DNA from: Paramecium sonneborni | Taxonomy: Eukaryota > Ciliophora > Oligohymenophorea > Peniculida > Parameciidae | Reading direction: 5' to 3' | Length of the DNA stretch: 64,000 nt | Assembly (NCBI GenBank): GCA_905182985.1 | Contig: CAJJDN010000091.1 | Location: 327,085-391,084, forward strand | Shown: positions 38,230 through 52,800 of the stretch, in pieces | How the letters are laid out: each line of letters begins with the position of its first letter | Position numbering within the stretch: position 1 is the first letter of the stretch | Position numbers and translations under genes: made by a program | Notes under the pieces: model-generated | What the model saw: only the letters and a program-made list of their open reading frames with translations | Told to the model about the DNA's origin: nothing | Databases searched by the model: none

Positions 38230-40151
38230 TCAATCTTCATAATTAATTTCTTAAATTAGTTTATTACCCCTTAACTCTATCTCATTCCATATACCAACTT
38301 TTTTTCCATTTTTATATTCTCCATTAAGAATGATCTACGAATATTTTCGAAATCCATCGCTTAATTCAATCCACTTACCAATCTTGATAGCTCCCTCTTT
38401 ATTTTCTTGATCATTGTATGATCCTCCACCACTAAATATTATTTATTGATATCTTACATTTATTAAAAAGGTTTTTTGTCATCTTCCCTCCAAATAATAT
38501 CCCATCTACCAATTTTTTAACCATTTTTATATTCCCCATTATAGGTGACATATGAATTTAAACCAAAAACTTCTTTCAATTCGTTCCATCTTCCAATCTT
38601 AATACCTACTTCAAATAATTTGCCCTCTTCTTTATATGATCCACCACCACTAATCATATTTTAATTTTTACATATATTTACCCCATGCTGCTATTTCCCA
38701 TCTTCCTACCTTTTTCCCATTTTTATACTCACCTAAATAAGTAACCTTAGATCCCCAAGAAAATTCATCGCTTACGTCAATCCATCTTCCAGTCTTTATT
38801 AAGCCTTCAACATCATAAGATCCACCACCTATTCTAAAATAATTGTCTAATTCATAACTATACATTTATTTTCCATTATTCAAAACATCCCATTTTCCAA
38901 TTTTTTTCCCCTTTTTATATTCACCACGATAAATTAATTATGATCCCTCCCAAAATCCATCACTTAATTCAGTCCATATACCCTTTTTGTATTCAGTGTT
39001 TTCACTTTCATTATCGTCATCATCATATAGGCCTCCAAATCTAGATTGATTTTTTAATAATTTCTGTTCTTACATTTAATCATTCATATTATCTTCAGAG
39101 TCCTTAGTATAAAGAATATCCCATCTTTTAACTTTTTTGCCGTTTCTATATTATCCAATGTATATCACTTAAGATCTCTCCCAATAATCTGAACTAACTT
39201 CAACCCACTTTCCTATTTTTTTTGAATCTTTATAATCATAAGATCCACCGCCAATTCTTAATATAATTCTAATCTTATTACGCTTATCCTCCAATAGATA
39301 AAACATCCCACTAACCAACTTTTTTGCCGTTTCTATATTCACCAATGTAAATAACTTAAGATCTTTCCCAATAATCTGTACTTAACTCAATCCACTTACC
39401 AACTTTTATTGAATTCACAAAATCATAAAATCCACCTCCAATTCTTAATATAATTATATTCTTATTACACCTATTTTCCATTTTATATAATATCCCACAA
39501 ACCAACTTTTTTGCCATTTTCATATGCCCCCTAATATGTGATTCTAGATTTTTCCCAAAAATTATCGCTCAAATTAGTCCACTTACCATTCTTCTAATCT
39601 TATGAATTATATGATCCTCCTCCTCTAAAAAATTAATTAATAATAAATACATAGTTTTATTTTTGTAAACATAATTCCATATCCCACATTTTTAATCCTT
39701 ATAGTATTCTCCTTTTTCAAATACTTGAGCTTAACTATTATTATCTATTTATATTTACACCTTGAATAATTTTAAGTTAATTCATTCCATAAACCTTGTT
39801 TTAATCCATCATTCGAGTAATATCCTCCTATTTCTTACAGTATTTCCCCTCTCCAATTAACAGCCCATTTTCCAGTCTTCTTATGGCCATCTACATATTT
39901 TCCTAACCATTTAAGATATTAAATCTATTCTAAATTAGTCAACACTTAGGACCTTAAATAAAAATCTTTCATTTTATCTCTATTTATATTAGTTGAATTA
40001 GTTACATTCTAAGGATTTCTCCATCTAAAATGTATCTAATTTTTTTTTTTTTAATAAATTATATTGAGAATCGATTCTTTAACAATCTCTATTAATTTGA
40101 ACTCCAAATTTAACAATCATAATCTTAAGTTGTAGAATTTGAATCAGACAT
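38230..40151 (-). CDS. MORN-like KxGxW repeat protein (8 units)
   Basis: After removing seven introns (40089-40114, 39735-39760, 39625-39650, 39444-39468, 39257-39281, 38650-38671, 38432-38457; 22-26 nt) the frame is 581 aa. An N-terminal unstructured stretch (MSDSNSTTQDYD...; an A-run near 40050 encodes Lys) precedes eight units of ~50-60 residues. A unit runs GGGSYD, KxGKWIELSD, FW, then VxYxGEYKNGKKVGxWD. The YxGEYKNGKK part resembles MORN repeats, which form extended beta strands and often contact membranes or the cytoskeleton; function here is unknown. Introns stand immediately before GGGSY of units 2, 3, 4, 7 and 8 (all phase 2), while units 5 and 6 have none. The introns before units 3 and 4 end in AAG. 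A second in-frame ATG is at 39972. Confidence 0.85.
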
Positions 40152-42228
40152 TTTTATTTGAGGATCTAACTATTGATTGCTAAGATAAATCTTAAAAGTT
40201 GATTTACTTATTATTTAGATTGATTTCACTTTTCTTGTTTGAATTATTAGAAAATATAATTCCCATTTATCTTCTTTAAAAAAAAATTTAAGTTAATTTC
40301 AATTTTTTTATTATGAGTAGTGAAGCTGAAATATAATATATCTATTCAAAATGAAATATATCTTAATTGAAGCTATTCCAATTAATACAATTGTAAAAGG
40401 AAAACTTTATAACAAATGTTAAAAAAGTTTAATCTTTTACGTTTATACACATAAAACGCTTCTTATTATATAATATTTTTAGTTATGAAAGCTATTTTAA
40501 TATCATTTAACAAATTTATTCAGCAATTGATAAACTCAATTTTTTCGTCTTTATATAGCCTTAATTGATAACAAAATTAAATTTTGAGAAGTCAAAACAA
40601 TATTGTCACATAAAAAAAAGAATCTTTCTTCTAATTAATAAATCACTAGCAATTTATAAATTAAAAGAAAAAAAAGCAATAGAACTTTTAAATTTATGAA
40701 ATTTATTTAATAAATATAACTGATATATTTTATAAAATTTTTGATCGAGAAGCCAAATTAGATAAAATTAATCTTAAAACTAAGCTAAATAATTAAACTT
40801 ATAAACTTTTTTAATGACTTAAAAGTTCATAATTAACCTAAAAGAAAAGTTATGCATCGAGGTTATTCTAAAAATGAATCATTAATATTGACAAATTTAA
40901 TCTTAACATTAGTCAAGTCACTTCAAGAATTTTAGTAAAGTGCTCTTAGAGAAATTTAACTACAAAAATTTGAAAATTTAAATCTAAATTTTCTGAAAAC
41001 TGTTTTAGAATAATCGATTATATATGACATCTTTTTCTGTTGAAATGCTTATTTTATATATGAAATGTCTGTAAAAGAAAGAATTGATAAGAGTGAATTT
41101 GGCTTTATTAATTGTACTACTATAATTTTTGAAAGTGGTGCATTGTAATTAAAAAATCATTTTTACGTCTTGCAGAAAATAATTTAAGCATATCCAAAAT
41201 TAATAATTATTATTTAAATTATTACATTTTAATTTTAAAACTTAATTTCTTATAGACAGTCACCTGGCTCAAGGAGATTTTTATTGTATATTTTGTTTAA
41301 TATTTCGACATTCAAATAATAATTGCTCATCTCTCCTATGCAAGATCATTTCAATTGTATCCAGAAAAACGATATTAGAAATTTTTGACAAAATTCGAAA
41401 AAGAATAATCATATATTTAAAATAAAATAATTTATTTGTTATTTTTGGCTTAAAACTATTAACATCCTTTTATATAATTCTATAAAATTAATGTGGAACA
41501 TTTTTCCAGAAGAAAAAAGATCTCATTAAAAAAATAAATGGAAATTAATACAATTATTAAATAAAAGTTACTATGTTTTTTGAATCTGGAAAATAGCTAA
41601 TAAAAGTGAAATAAATGATTTAATAATTATTATCTAGGTATGCAAATATATATTCATTTTTTTTTTGACATTCTCAATTAGTTATTTGAATAAATTTCTT
41701 ATTTTTGCAACCTTAATTGTTTGTTTATAGATTTAAAATGCTTTTATACATTTTGTCATCTATTTTTACCTTAAACCAGCCAAAAAAAATTTCATGTAAA
41801 TCACCTTTTAATAAAATTTAAAATTACCTTTATTCTTATAGCTTAACTATCTTTTTAGTCATAATGAGAAAAAACAAATATAAGACAACTAAGTATTTAA
41901 TTTTTTGATGTTATCTATGACGAAAGAAAGTGGTAAATATAAATATAAGTTGGTAGATAATTTTTTCATATTAACTGATAAGAATAGAGGATGAAAGTAG
42001 AAAAGTAAAATATTTTTTAAAAAATGAAGATACTATAACAAAGATTTTGGCAATAGAAATTCGAAATTCATATATTACAATATTAATGGCATTATTTAAA
42101 CTTTCTCAAATGATTGAATGAAAATAACACATTAATTAAATAAGATGTAAAATAAAAATTTTAAATTAATTTTTATTTTTACAAGAAATAATAATAAATT
42201 GTGAAAATGATAATTTAATATTATTGAA
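40152..42228. other. Long intergenic region, nothing recognised
   Basis: About 2 kb, very AT-rich, with frequent TGA/TCA in all frames examined. No domain, RNA gene or ordered repeat was identified between the repeat-protein gene and the phosphatase gene. Confidence 0.5.
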
Positions 42229-43350
42229 TCATTTTAGATTGCAAAGGGTGTTTAAATCTGGATGTATATATTACGTTAAAAAATTAACTGTTTGTTCTCT
42301 TGTGCAATAGTAACCATCTTAACAAAATTTTGTCTAAATTTGAATTTTATTAAAGTAAACCATAACAAGTTCATTTTTTACTATAAAATCTAATTAAGAT
42401 GCAAATGGTATGATTGGTTGGATATCAGATATCACTGATAATATAGCAAACTAATTAGATTCATGACCTGAATACCAACTAAATGGAGAAGTAGAATACA
42501 ACTAGGAAATTAACCATTTAAAAGGTTCAGAGAGCTATGCATAATTTTCCAATAATTCACTATTATCTTCATAATATCTAATAAATATAACTACTTCTTC
42601 CATATATTTGATAGCAGATTCTGATGGATTTGGAAATATAAATCCTTGCACAGTATTACACGAATAATCATCAAAGATGTCTTAAATTTCATTTAAAGTA
42701 ATTGACTTTTTATCAAGAGTTTTGCTTGGATAAGCTCTTTGTATGATGGAAAATACCTCATCAAATTCAACTCTACTTTTGAATGATTTTTCTTTTGATT
42801 TATAGTAATCACTAGATTAAATTTATTACTTTATATTTTTAATTGCTGGACATACAGATTGTTAATGTCCATGAAACAAGAAATCATTAGCTTTTACAAA
42901 ATAATGAAGATCTAATTCATATGGATTGGCGAAATCAGATTACATTATTTAATTCCATGCTTCTATATTAGTAGAATATTGTGCATAATATTCTATAAAA
43001 AATCTCTTTATTATCTCAACATAATTATTTGGGCATAAACCTTTTAAAAATCCAATTGTAGACATCACAACCCTTTAATCAGTGGAGGCTTGTATTTCTA
43101 AGTTTTCATAGATACAATTCCCATTTTTATCCATAATCTAATTTCCAGCTTTACTCTCCCCTAATTGTTTATGTTATTATAATCCTATTTAGGTCAAATC
43201 TTCTGGTTTAATATTCCAATAATAATTTTTATCAATTTCAGTATAAACTTTAGGAGATCGAGCCCCATGTCTTGTAAATAAAATTGATTTCTAGGCACAA
43301 GATCCAATAGTAACTACTAAATATATTATAGAAGCTATCTAGATTTTCAT
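42229..43350 (-). CDS. Secreted histidine acid phosphatase
   Basis: One uninterrupted 373-aa frame (no introns) from ATG 43350 to TGA 42229-42231. A hydrophobic signal peptide (MKIQIASIIYLVVTIGSCA) leads into LFTRHGARSP at residues 24-33, the RHGxRxP phosphohistidine motif of histidine acid phosphatases, which hydrolyse phosphomonoesters through a phospho-His intermediate. The C-terminal proton-donor motif, normally HD, reads WYSGHESNQFA with His296 followed by Glu. Several Cys could form disulfides, fitting a lysosomal, phagosomal or secreted enzyme; Paramecium secretes acid phosphatase. Family assignment is firm, substrate unknown. Confidence 0.92.
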
Positions 43351-44220
43351 ATTCTTTTAATAAATAAACTAAGGATTTAGATCGTATTAAAAAATCAAAA
43401 AGAAAACTTAATATATTAATGTATTAATATTATGTCATCTGATTACATAAAATAAATAATTAATTTAATTTTTGACATTTTAGTTTATTAATTTTATATA
43501 ATTATTTTATTGAAATTTTTGATTAAAAATATATTAATTTTTAAAGCCATATTATCTTTTCTACAGCTTTGAAATAAATATCTATTTCTAAATTATCACT
43601 ATTTAAGCATTTTAAAAGTAAAACCATTAAGAGGTTCTAAAAATTATCAATTAAGAAATTCATTAATTATATTCGACATTCATTTGGAAATTGTTTGATT
43701 TATTTTTGTTGACTACTCAAAAATAGTTATTCCAATAAACTTATTTTTCATCAATAATTTTCAATTTTAGAATTTTTTCCCCCTTTGCTAATCATATTTA
43801 ATGAAATGAAAATTTTAATGAACCAGAATATTTCAATATTTTATAAATTTACATATCATTTATATATATTCAAATTAGTATATTGTTCTATTAATTAACA
43901 AAAAATTGGCTAGAATTTTTTTAAAATTCATAAATTACATTCTTGGCTATTTCTATATTTTATTTCCTAAATGTACTATATAATAATAATAAATCATAAA
44001 AAGTAGGATGATACCACATAAAATTGTTATTATTTTCTAGAAATTGCTGAAATAGATGATCAAAATACAAATTATAGCCATTAATTTTATTATGAAACAA
44101 TAATAAATGAATGATAATTTAATAGTGTGAGCTTTCAAATTGAGTTGTTAAATCTCGTGTTATTTTTCCATTGATTCATAAAGACACTTGATGCAAAATA
44201 ATTTCGTATATTAAATATCA
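43351..44220. other. Intergenic, nothing recognised
   Basis: AT-rich spacer upstream of the phosphatase start. It must contain that gene's promoter, but no element is identifiable and no other gene was seen. Confidence 0.5.
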
Positions 44221-44991
44221 TTGGTAAAAGATATAATAAATTATTGTTTGACCAAGAGAAAGAATCTTATATTACTTAAGATAGAGATTACAGTTATGAA
44301 TTTTTAGTATTCGACAGCTAAGGAGCACAAATAATATCTGTAAATAAACTTAAAATATATGTTTAGCGAATCAAATAAAAATTACAATAAGGAATTCAAA
44401 ATTAAATTATAATACTTAAAGATAAGGTAAACTTATTTTGATAAAGAATTCAAATTTGTTACAGAATAATTTAGATTAAAATTAATTTATTTTAATAGAA
44501 ATATAGGAAATTTCTTATATGTTAAAAGAAATTCAATAAAATAGTAAGCCTTTAAATTAAAAAAGGAAGAAGAAGAAATAATTCTATAAAATAGAAGCTA
44601 AATAAAACATTTTCTAAAGTTCCTTAATCCTAAAACCAAAAATATGTTAAACTATTCATTTAAGTATAAGTAAATAATTGCAATTGCTTATTAAAAAAAT
44701 AAGCTAAAATTTTTGTTAAAGTTTATAGACCTATGTTATTCTCCCATCATCATGATTTAAATAATAGAATTTAATGTAATGTAATATAATGTTAAGAATA
44801 TATCACCATTATATCTATGGCTAAAATCAATTTTTATCAAACTAATTGATAAAGGAAAAAGAGGCCCCTATTATTTAATAAAAAAATTTAGGTTTAAAAA
44901 TTAATTGCTGATGAATCTCAAAATATAATATGCAATATTTACAATAAATTCTATATATATTTATAAATTTATAATGGAACTTATAATGTGA
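44221..44991 (+). other. Coding-like relic or unrecognised gene fragment
   Basis: Two overlapping plus-strand frames lack TGA. The frame at 44223-44441 gives YNKLLFDQEKESYITQDRDY and FLVFDSQGAQIISVNKLKIY, which look protein-like. The frame through ATG 44359 stays open to TGA 44989-44991 and gives FKLKKEEEEIILQNRSQ among others. Both being open shows how weak TGA absence is as evidence, but the residue patterns suggest a decayed gene with a frame change near 44.4 kb. No family recognised. Confidence 0.3.
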
Positions 44992-46847
44992 ATTTTCTGA
45001 AGATGATAGGAATATTAGTATGAAAAAACTTTTTATTAGGTAATTTTGTTTACATCATTATTTCCAAAAATTAATCATAGATTGAATTTTAACATGAATA
45101 TGATTTTAAACAAACTTTTAAGATCAAACATAAATTGCGTATTATCTTTGAATAATTGAATAAGTTTAAAATGAGCTTTTTAAAATAAATAAATATGAAG
45201 GAGAATTTTTTACTATTGTTCAGGTAGGGTTTGTTCACAGATGGAATCATTTTAAATAGGAATTAAATAGAATAAAATCAACAATTGATTGACCATTTTA
45301 AAAAATAAGCTCCTTTTTTTCTGTTTTCTATTTCATATTCTTCACATTTTTTTAATTTTTTTTATCTTTCATATTATTCTATCTGAAAATTTCTTGAACA
45401 GTTTTTCTTTTATAATTGCAAAATTCTTTATTCATTTGCTTATGCTATAACTTCCTTGTATTTTATGAAAATATCATACCACAGGGATGAAAATTTCTGG
45501 CTCTATTTTTTCTACTTAAATTTTATTTTCAACCAAAGGTTGTTGTAATTATTCAACCTTATTTAATTAATTTAATTTTTCTCTCTATAATTTTTCAAGC
45601 AAGCAACCCATTTTCAATCTAAATATAAAATATTATTAATGATTTATAGATATTATTTTTAGGCTAAAAAGTTTAATAAAAACTAGTTGCGTCATACTCA
45701 GACGCATTTACTTTTTAACAAATTAATATAAATTTACCATTAACCATATGAAAAATTTATTTTTGATAGTATCTAAAAAATAATGTATCATAACTGAAAC
45801 CCCTTAAGTAAATCATAAATCAATCTTAATTATATTTACTTTGTTAGTTTAAATTTAATTCTCATTCTGAAAATGTTGATACCGCAAACAAAAGATAAAA
45901 AAATTTTGTAATATTTTAAGTTGAAAATAATGTAACTAATCTACTTTTGAAAATTAAAAAGATCTTTTTAATTCATAGGAATTCTTTATAATATTGTATC
46001 AAAGTTGAAAAGTATAAAATTTGGTAACCATTATTTTTTAATCAATCATTTTTCATCATGAAATTTTAATTTTGCTTTAATTAACTTAATATTGAAGATA
46101 TATTTATTTATCTAATTTTGTATCAAAAGGTTTCTTTAAGCTAATTTAATTTTTATCATCAATAAATATTTATTTGATCAATTATTTTACTTTTATTTTT
46201 ACTCTTTTTTTTTAAATTACTTAAATGGACTAATTAAATATTGTTAGATTTTTACAATGATTCTTCAAAATGTCATAGTGATCATAATCATAATAAAATT
46301 ATAAATATCTTAATATAATTAATTAGATTATACTTTAAATCTTATAAATTATATACAAAGATGATGTGGAATAAGAATTAATTTAAAATATTAAAGTGTT
46401 CAATCATTTTATTTTTATTTAAAAGATCTAATTATAGGACAGTAAAATTTAGTATTAAAGTTATCTTGGACTAATATAAAAACAATATAAATTTTAAATT
46501 ATTATTTATAATTAAAGTTCATTTTTACAATTTTTTTTATACTATTTTTTTTCAAATTGCTGGGATAAAAAGTGAGATATTAAATTATTTTTTTTATCAG
46601 CGTAGTTTGAATTGTGTATAAGATTGGATTCAAAACCAAGATCTAATTGATAAACAACTATTTAATTAAATGAAAGATAGGAATTATAAAATAGAATTGA
46701 ATTCATTATTTTTCATATAACTAAACAAATTGTGAAAATTTAAATTTAATTTATTATTTATTAATTAAAAAATGTAAATTAAAAGTAAAGAGTAAAATAA
46801 AATTGAAATATTTTATATTTAAAAAATAATTCCTAAAAATTTATCAT
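44992..46847. other. Long intergenic region with a small GC-containing hairpin
   Basis: No gene could be supported. The only local oddity is TGCGTC (45688-45693), a 7-nt loop, then GACGCA (45701-45706), a perfect 6-bp stem of higher GC than its surroundings. Confidence 0.45.
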
Positions 46848-49800
46848 TCAAAATGCTAAATTAAAAATTATTATTGGGATGATTAAAAATGAGCCCTGAT
46901 TATTAGTTTAATTTTTATTTTGATTATCAGTTTTAGATTCATTTTGATTATTAGTGTTGTTTTGTAATAAGCACCTTTAACATTGGAGTGTTTATGAGTT
47001 CCAAGTGTAAGTAAATGCTGATTAATAATAGCAATCTGTAGGATTCAAAATATTTAGAGGATCATCAGTAACACATTTTTAATCTTTAAGGATACATATA
47101 ATGTATTTATCATGATTAAAATTAGGAACTGGTCGACAAATTTGACCCTTGGCAAAAGTTTCACATGTATGATTAAGACATTTAGATTCTGAATTCCAAA
47201 AACAAGATTTATTAGAATTACAAGCATATTTATCTTAATTAGCTTAAGTACAATCAGAAAAATTATTGCAAGTTCCAAAATGATGATTATTTATACTAGG
47301 TGTAAAAAAACATGGTTAACCATTTATTCCTCCTCCATTACAAGATATAACATTATTATAAGTTTTACATTCAGCTTTGGCAATACAATTTTAACCATTA
47401 GAAACACATTATTAGTTAGTAATTTGACAAATAGAATTTGTGATACCATTTGGAATATCATCACATTATTTTAATCTACATAGTTTTTAGTTTTAAATAT
47501 GATTTGATAAAAAACAATCACCATCTATTCCAATATAGCATCCAAATTAATTATAAGATTAACAATTTGAGATTGGAATACAACTATTACCATTAGTAGT
47601 ACATTATAATTAATTTATCATAATGGTTTAGCATATTTCATGACTGGAATATTAGAAATCATAACATTACATCAACCTACAAGAAGTATTGTTCCAAATG
47701 CAAATTCCATCAATTCCTATTTTGCATTCGATTTCATTGTGATAATCAATACAATTTTATTTATCAACACATCTTGTTCCATCAGATATACATCCAATTA
47801 AAAGACATTCTTCATTAATTGATGAAATAAGATTTGAGCATTATTAGAATTTACTACATTTACCTGTTGGTAACCATACACATATTCCATCTGTACCAAT
47901 GTTACAAGATTCTTATAAAATAGTATCTTAACAAGTAGTAATAGGAATACAGTATTATCCATTGGTAGTACATTAAGAAGAGAACTATTAGCATTCGAAA
48001 TGAGTGTTTTATTTTACATCTTAGCATTTGGTAAATAAGTGACAGGATCCATTAACCCACAAACATGGACCAAGATCAGATAGAGTGCAAAGATTTTAAT
48101 CGATGAATCCATTACATGAATCAACACATTTTTTTCCATTTGTTCTACATGTTGATGAATATTTTCGACATTATTAATCAGAGTATGCTATCCCATCAGA
48201 ACATGTAAATTCTCTACATTTACCATTTTCCCATTTACACTAATTTTTTTTGTCTCTCAAAGATATAGCATATTAACATATAGATTCTTTAATATATGAT
48301 GAACATAAACCCATAGTTATACAACCAGCACCTGTAGAAGTACATAGAATTGAAAATTATTAACATTATTCATGTTTTTTTATATTTGAAGATAAATCTT
48401 CACATTATTATTCATGACAAGTATTTGTTTTTTCATTCCAAAAACATTATTATCCATCTACTTTTGTATTAAAGCATTATGTTAAAGTAGTACCAGACAT
48501 TTTTTGACATTTGTCTGTTGTTTTAGTGCATTATTAGACCCAAGTACACTCATTTCTTAGATTGCAAGAATCATATGAAATTAGATTGTTACATGATTTA
48601 ATATGAGAACAACCATAACCTGTAGTATAACATCTTTTATGATAATTTTAACAATCTTCATCAGTTTTCAAATTGTTTGGAGCTTCATTACATTCTCTTT
48701 GAGAGCAAAAACCATATAAACCAACTTTACATGGACCATCTATAGCAATATAATTAGAACAAGTCTTATCATCTTATCCTTTAAATTATTGGCATGTTTG
48801 ACCATAATTAATACAACTAGTTCCATCAAAAACACAAAAAATTTTAATTTATGTCGTAGGTTTCATTCCTGAATAACAATCTTCATTACTTTATCCTAAT
48901 ACATCACTACATTTCATTTCTATACAATTAGATTTCAAAGATGCTTATGAAGTATTCCAACAATATTTTGTTCCATTACTTCCCATAAATTAAGAACAAG
49001 TGTTTTAATCTCCAATATAAGCTCTACATGGTAAATTTTAATCAATACATCCAATACCTTTACTCACACATCCAATCATATAATCAGAACATTCTTTATT
49101 AGAAAGAGCAATAGTATTATCTGTACAAGATCTTTGTTTACATATACTATCTTAAGTATTATCTATTTCCCCAGAACAATATTTATAAATTTTGTTATTA
49201 TTTAAATCTAAACCTATAAATTATTTGAATTTTTCACATTATATTTTAGTACCTCTATATGAAGAACAAGGTTCTGTATTTGGAATGCATCCTTTGCCTC
49301 TAGTTACACATTCTTTTAAATAATATTCACATTCATCATCAGTCATAGCAGTTACATTGTCATAACATGATTTATTTACACAATTTCTTATTGTTTCTTA
49401 TGCTGGTACCATTAATGTACATTTATCTATTCCATTTTTCTCAGTTATTGAATTACAAAACTCAAAAGAACCACTCATTTAGTTGCAATTTAAATTTATA
49501 TCAACACATATTTGTCCATTTGTTTTACATGTGTTTTTGTATTTTTTACAATCTAAATCAGAATAATACTTAACATCATTGCATTGTCTATCTTTACATT
49601 TTTAATTTAAATAATCAAAAGCACAAAATTCATCATTAATATTTTAAATTCCCTCACACCATTCTTTTCTCTCTTTATCATCTCCTCCTGTAAATATATA
49701 TGTTGCACAAGTTACTTTGTTTAAACATTATAATTTATAATATATACATTATGGAGCATTATTAATACAATCTCTCTCATTTGAATCATTATCACTACAA

Positions 49801-52800
49801 ATTTATGCTCTACATTTAAGATACGAATCTTTTATACAAGGATAACCTTAAATTGATTTTATTAATTTGCATTAAATTTCTTCTTGGTCTTATTATGGGC
49901 CTAAATTCCATTGTATAGTACTATCATAACTAAAACAATCTCCAAGTGAAATACAATTTATATTATTAATAGATGTACAACTTTTTGAATATGTATCCTT
50001 TAAAAGTGAGCAAATACCTAGTTTATCAAATACTTAAGATACATCATAATTTTCACATGAACTTACTCTTGTACAAAATTAACCTTGAACATAAGTGCAA
50101 GTCCCTAAAGCTTTTAAATTTTCACAAAATTCTTATTTTTTTTATAGATTATATCCAATTGATTCTATATCTTCACAGTTAGCATCATCATTTATGCATA
50201 AACCCTTATAATAGACACATTTTAATCCTACTCCTTTCATATCACAATCTATCTATGATTAAGGATAAAAAATATCAGAACAAATTTAGGATCTGCAATT
50301 TTAATAATTTTCTGAGTATAGACATTATCTTCCTAAATCATCAATCTATAATAAACAATGATTATAATAATCTTCACACTTTACTGCTGGCTGACAAGAA
50401 TTTGGGATATGGGCTTCATAAGTACAATTCAATTATGGATCTTAAGACTTGTAGTTTTAACAATACATTATCTTTACCTCATCAGATTCAATTTAGATTT
50501 CATATTCAAATGGAATTTATGATTAATCTGAACAATCATTAAATTAAGTATTTTAAGGCCAACATTAATTCTTAAAATAAAAGCAATTATTTAAATGATT
50601 ATCGCAATCATTTTGGCTTTAAGGATAAGGAATATTTTTACAGCCTCCTTCTTAACAACGATTTTAATCATTTTAATCAAAAAAACATAATCTATCCTTC
50701 ATAATTTTAGTTTAACTTGTACAATATTCATTTTTGGCATAATTTATATCCATCCCATTCCAAATTCCTGTTGTCGGAATTTCTAAGTAACAATCGCTAT
50801 TACTACCTCGTTAGCATATAGTTTTATCAGGAGATAATTCACAATAAATATCTCGAATAAACATACTTCTACAATAAAGAGATTTTAATGAGTCATTATA
50901 TGCATCATCTGGAAAAGTAGTGGGACAAGCTGTCAATAATTCATAGCATTTTTCATTAAAATAATAGCATTTAATTCCATATTTATCACAATCTTTTTAA
51001 CTTCTTGGATATTAAATACTATTACATGTCATATCAGAGCAAGCATTTCCTGCATGCCATGTACAATATTTATATTAAGTATTTCCTGATCCAATACTAT
51101 TTATATCAGATATTGCATTTAGTTATTCACATACGATTCTTCTCTAAAAATCATAAATGTATTCCGTTTAAAAAATGTATTCGAAGCAATTTTGTTTTAT
51201 TGTGACACAACCTTAAAAATCTTAGCAATATCCCTTCTTATAACCTAAGTGATAATTGCAACTTGAAGCTGATTGAAATTAAATTTTTTCACAAGTATTC
51301 TTAAGGCTACAATTAGAATCACCAATTTGATAGGAACAACTAATGCCATTTGTATTTTTTAAAGATGAGCAATAATACATTCTTTGTAGATTATTTAAAT
51401 TATTATTGAAATCATATGAACAGTCTATTTTATTTTGTAAATAGCAAACTGAATATAAAGTTGAAGTACAGGTTTCATCAGATAAGGTAGAAATATTCTT
51501 CATTAAATATGTCTCGCATGATAAAGTTCGAATATTATATTAGAATTGTTGACAAGTTCTTTTTGAACAAGTGATTTCATCTCTATTCCATCCACACAAT
51601 AATCCATTATTATCTTTAATGTTTATACAATACTCAAATTTTTATGAATCTGATATAGCAGAATCAGGTATATAGTATTGATTACAAGCTTATGCATCAA
51701 TACAAGGAGTTTCAGTTTTATAAAATCTGCATGTTGATTTATAATTAAAACAATCAAAGGTCTTGATTGCTATAATATCAGAGCATTCTCTATTTTGGCA
51801 GTAATCAAAACTAATACATTAAACTAATTTAGATCCAGAAGAATTACTACCAGAGTAATTTTAACAAGTGTTTATAGTTCCAGTTTATTAAACACAAGTT
51901 ATTTTATTATCAACACAACCTCCTCCTGATCTAGCAATACAATCACTTTTGAATTCTCTGCATTCTTAATCTGAAGTGGCTGTTTAATTATTCCAACAAT
52001 TTCTAATTTAACATTATGATTCATAGTCTTATTCTCCATAACAGTACTTTGGTCCATTTTGACCAACTATAACCATATCACAAAAATTAAAATCACCAAA
52101 ATAACTTTGACAGGTTGCAATTGTAGGATCAACACATCCGCCGTTTCCATTATAAACACATCCATCTAAATATTTATTACAATATTAGGCATCAGTACCT
52201 TTAGGAACTACAGCATGGAAACATTCTCTATTAATACAAAATGAATTTGATTTTGCATCAGAATAATTATAACATTATCTTCTAATTAGATTGGATTAAG
52301 AACCCGAAAAATAACCAATCAAATTACTACATTATTCTTAATTACCTTACATGGATGTACATCTAGTTGAATAGGTAACACATTAAGATCCATTATATAC
52401 ACATTCTGGTAAATAATATTCACAAGATAGAGAACCTGCTTCTATAATTAGATTGATATCAGAACATTTTCTTGTAATACATTAAGTACTAACTGTTGCC
52501 TCAGGAGTNNNNNNNNNNNNNNNNNNNNNNNNNNNNNNNNNNNNNNNNNNNNNNNNNNNNNNNNNNNNNNNNNNNNNNNNNNNNNNNNNNNNNNNNNNNN
52601 NNNNNNNNNNNNNNNNNNNNNNNNNNNNNNNNNNNNNNNNNNNNNNNNNNNNNNNNNNNNNNNNNNNNNNNNNNNNNNNNNNNNNNNNNNNNNNNNNNNN
52701 NNNNNNNNNNNNNNNNNNNNNNNNNNNNNNNNNNNNNNNNNNNNNNNAAATATGTCTCGCATGATAAAGTTCGAATATTATATTAGAATTGTTGACAAGT

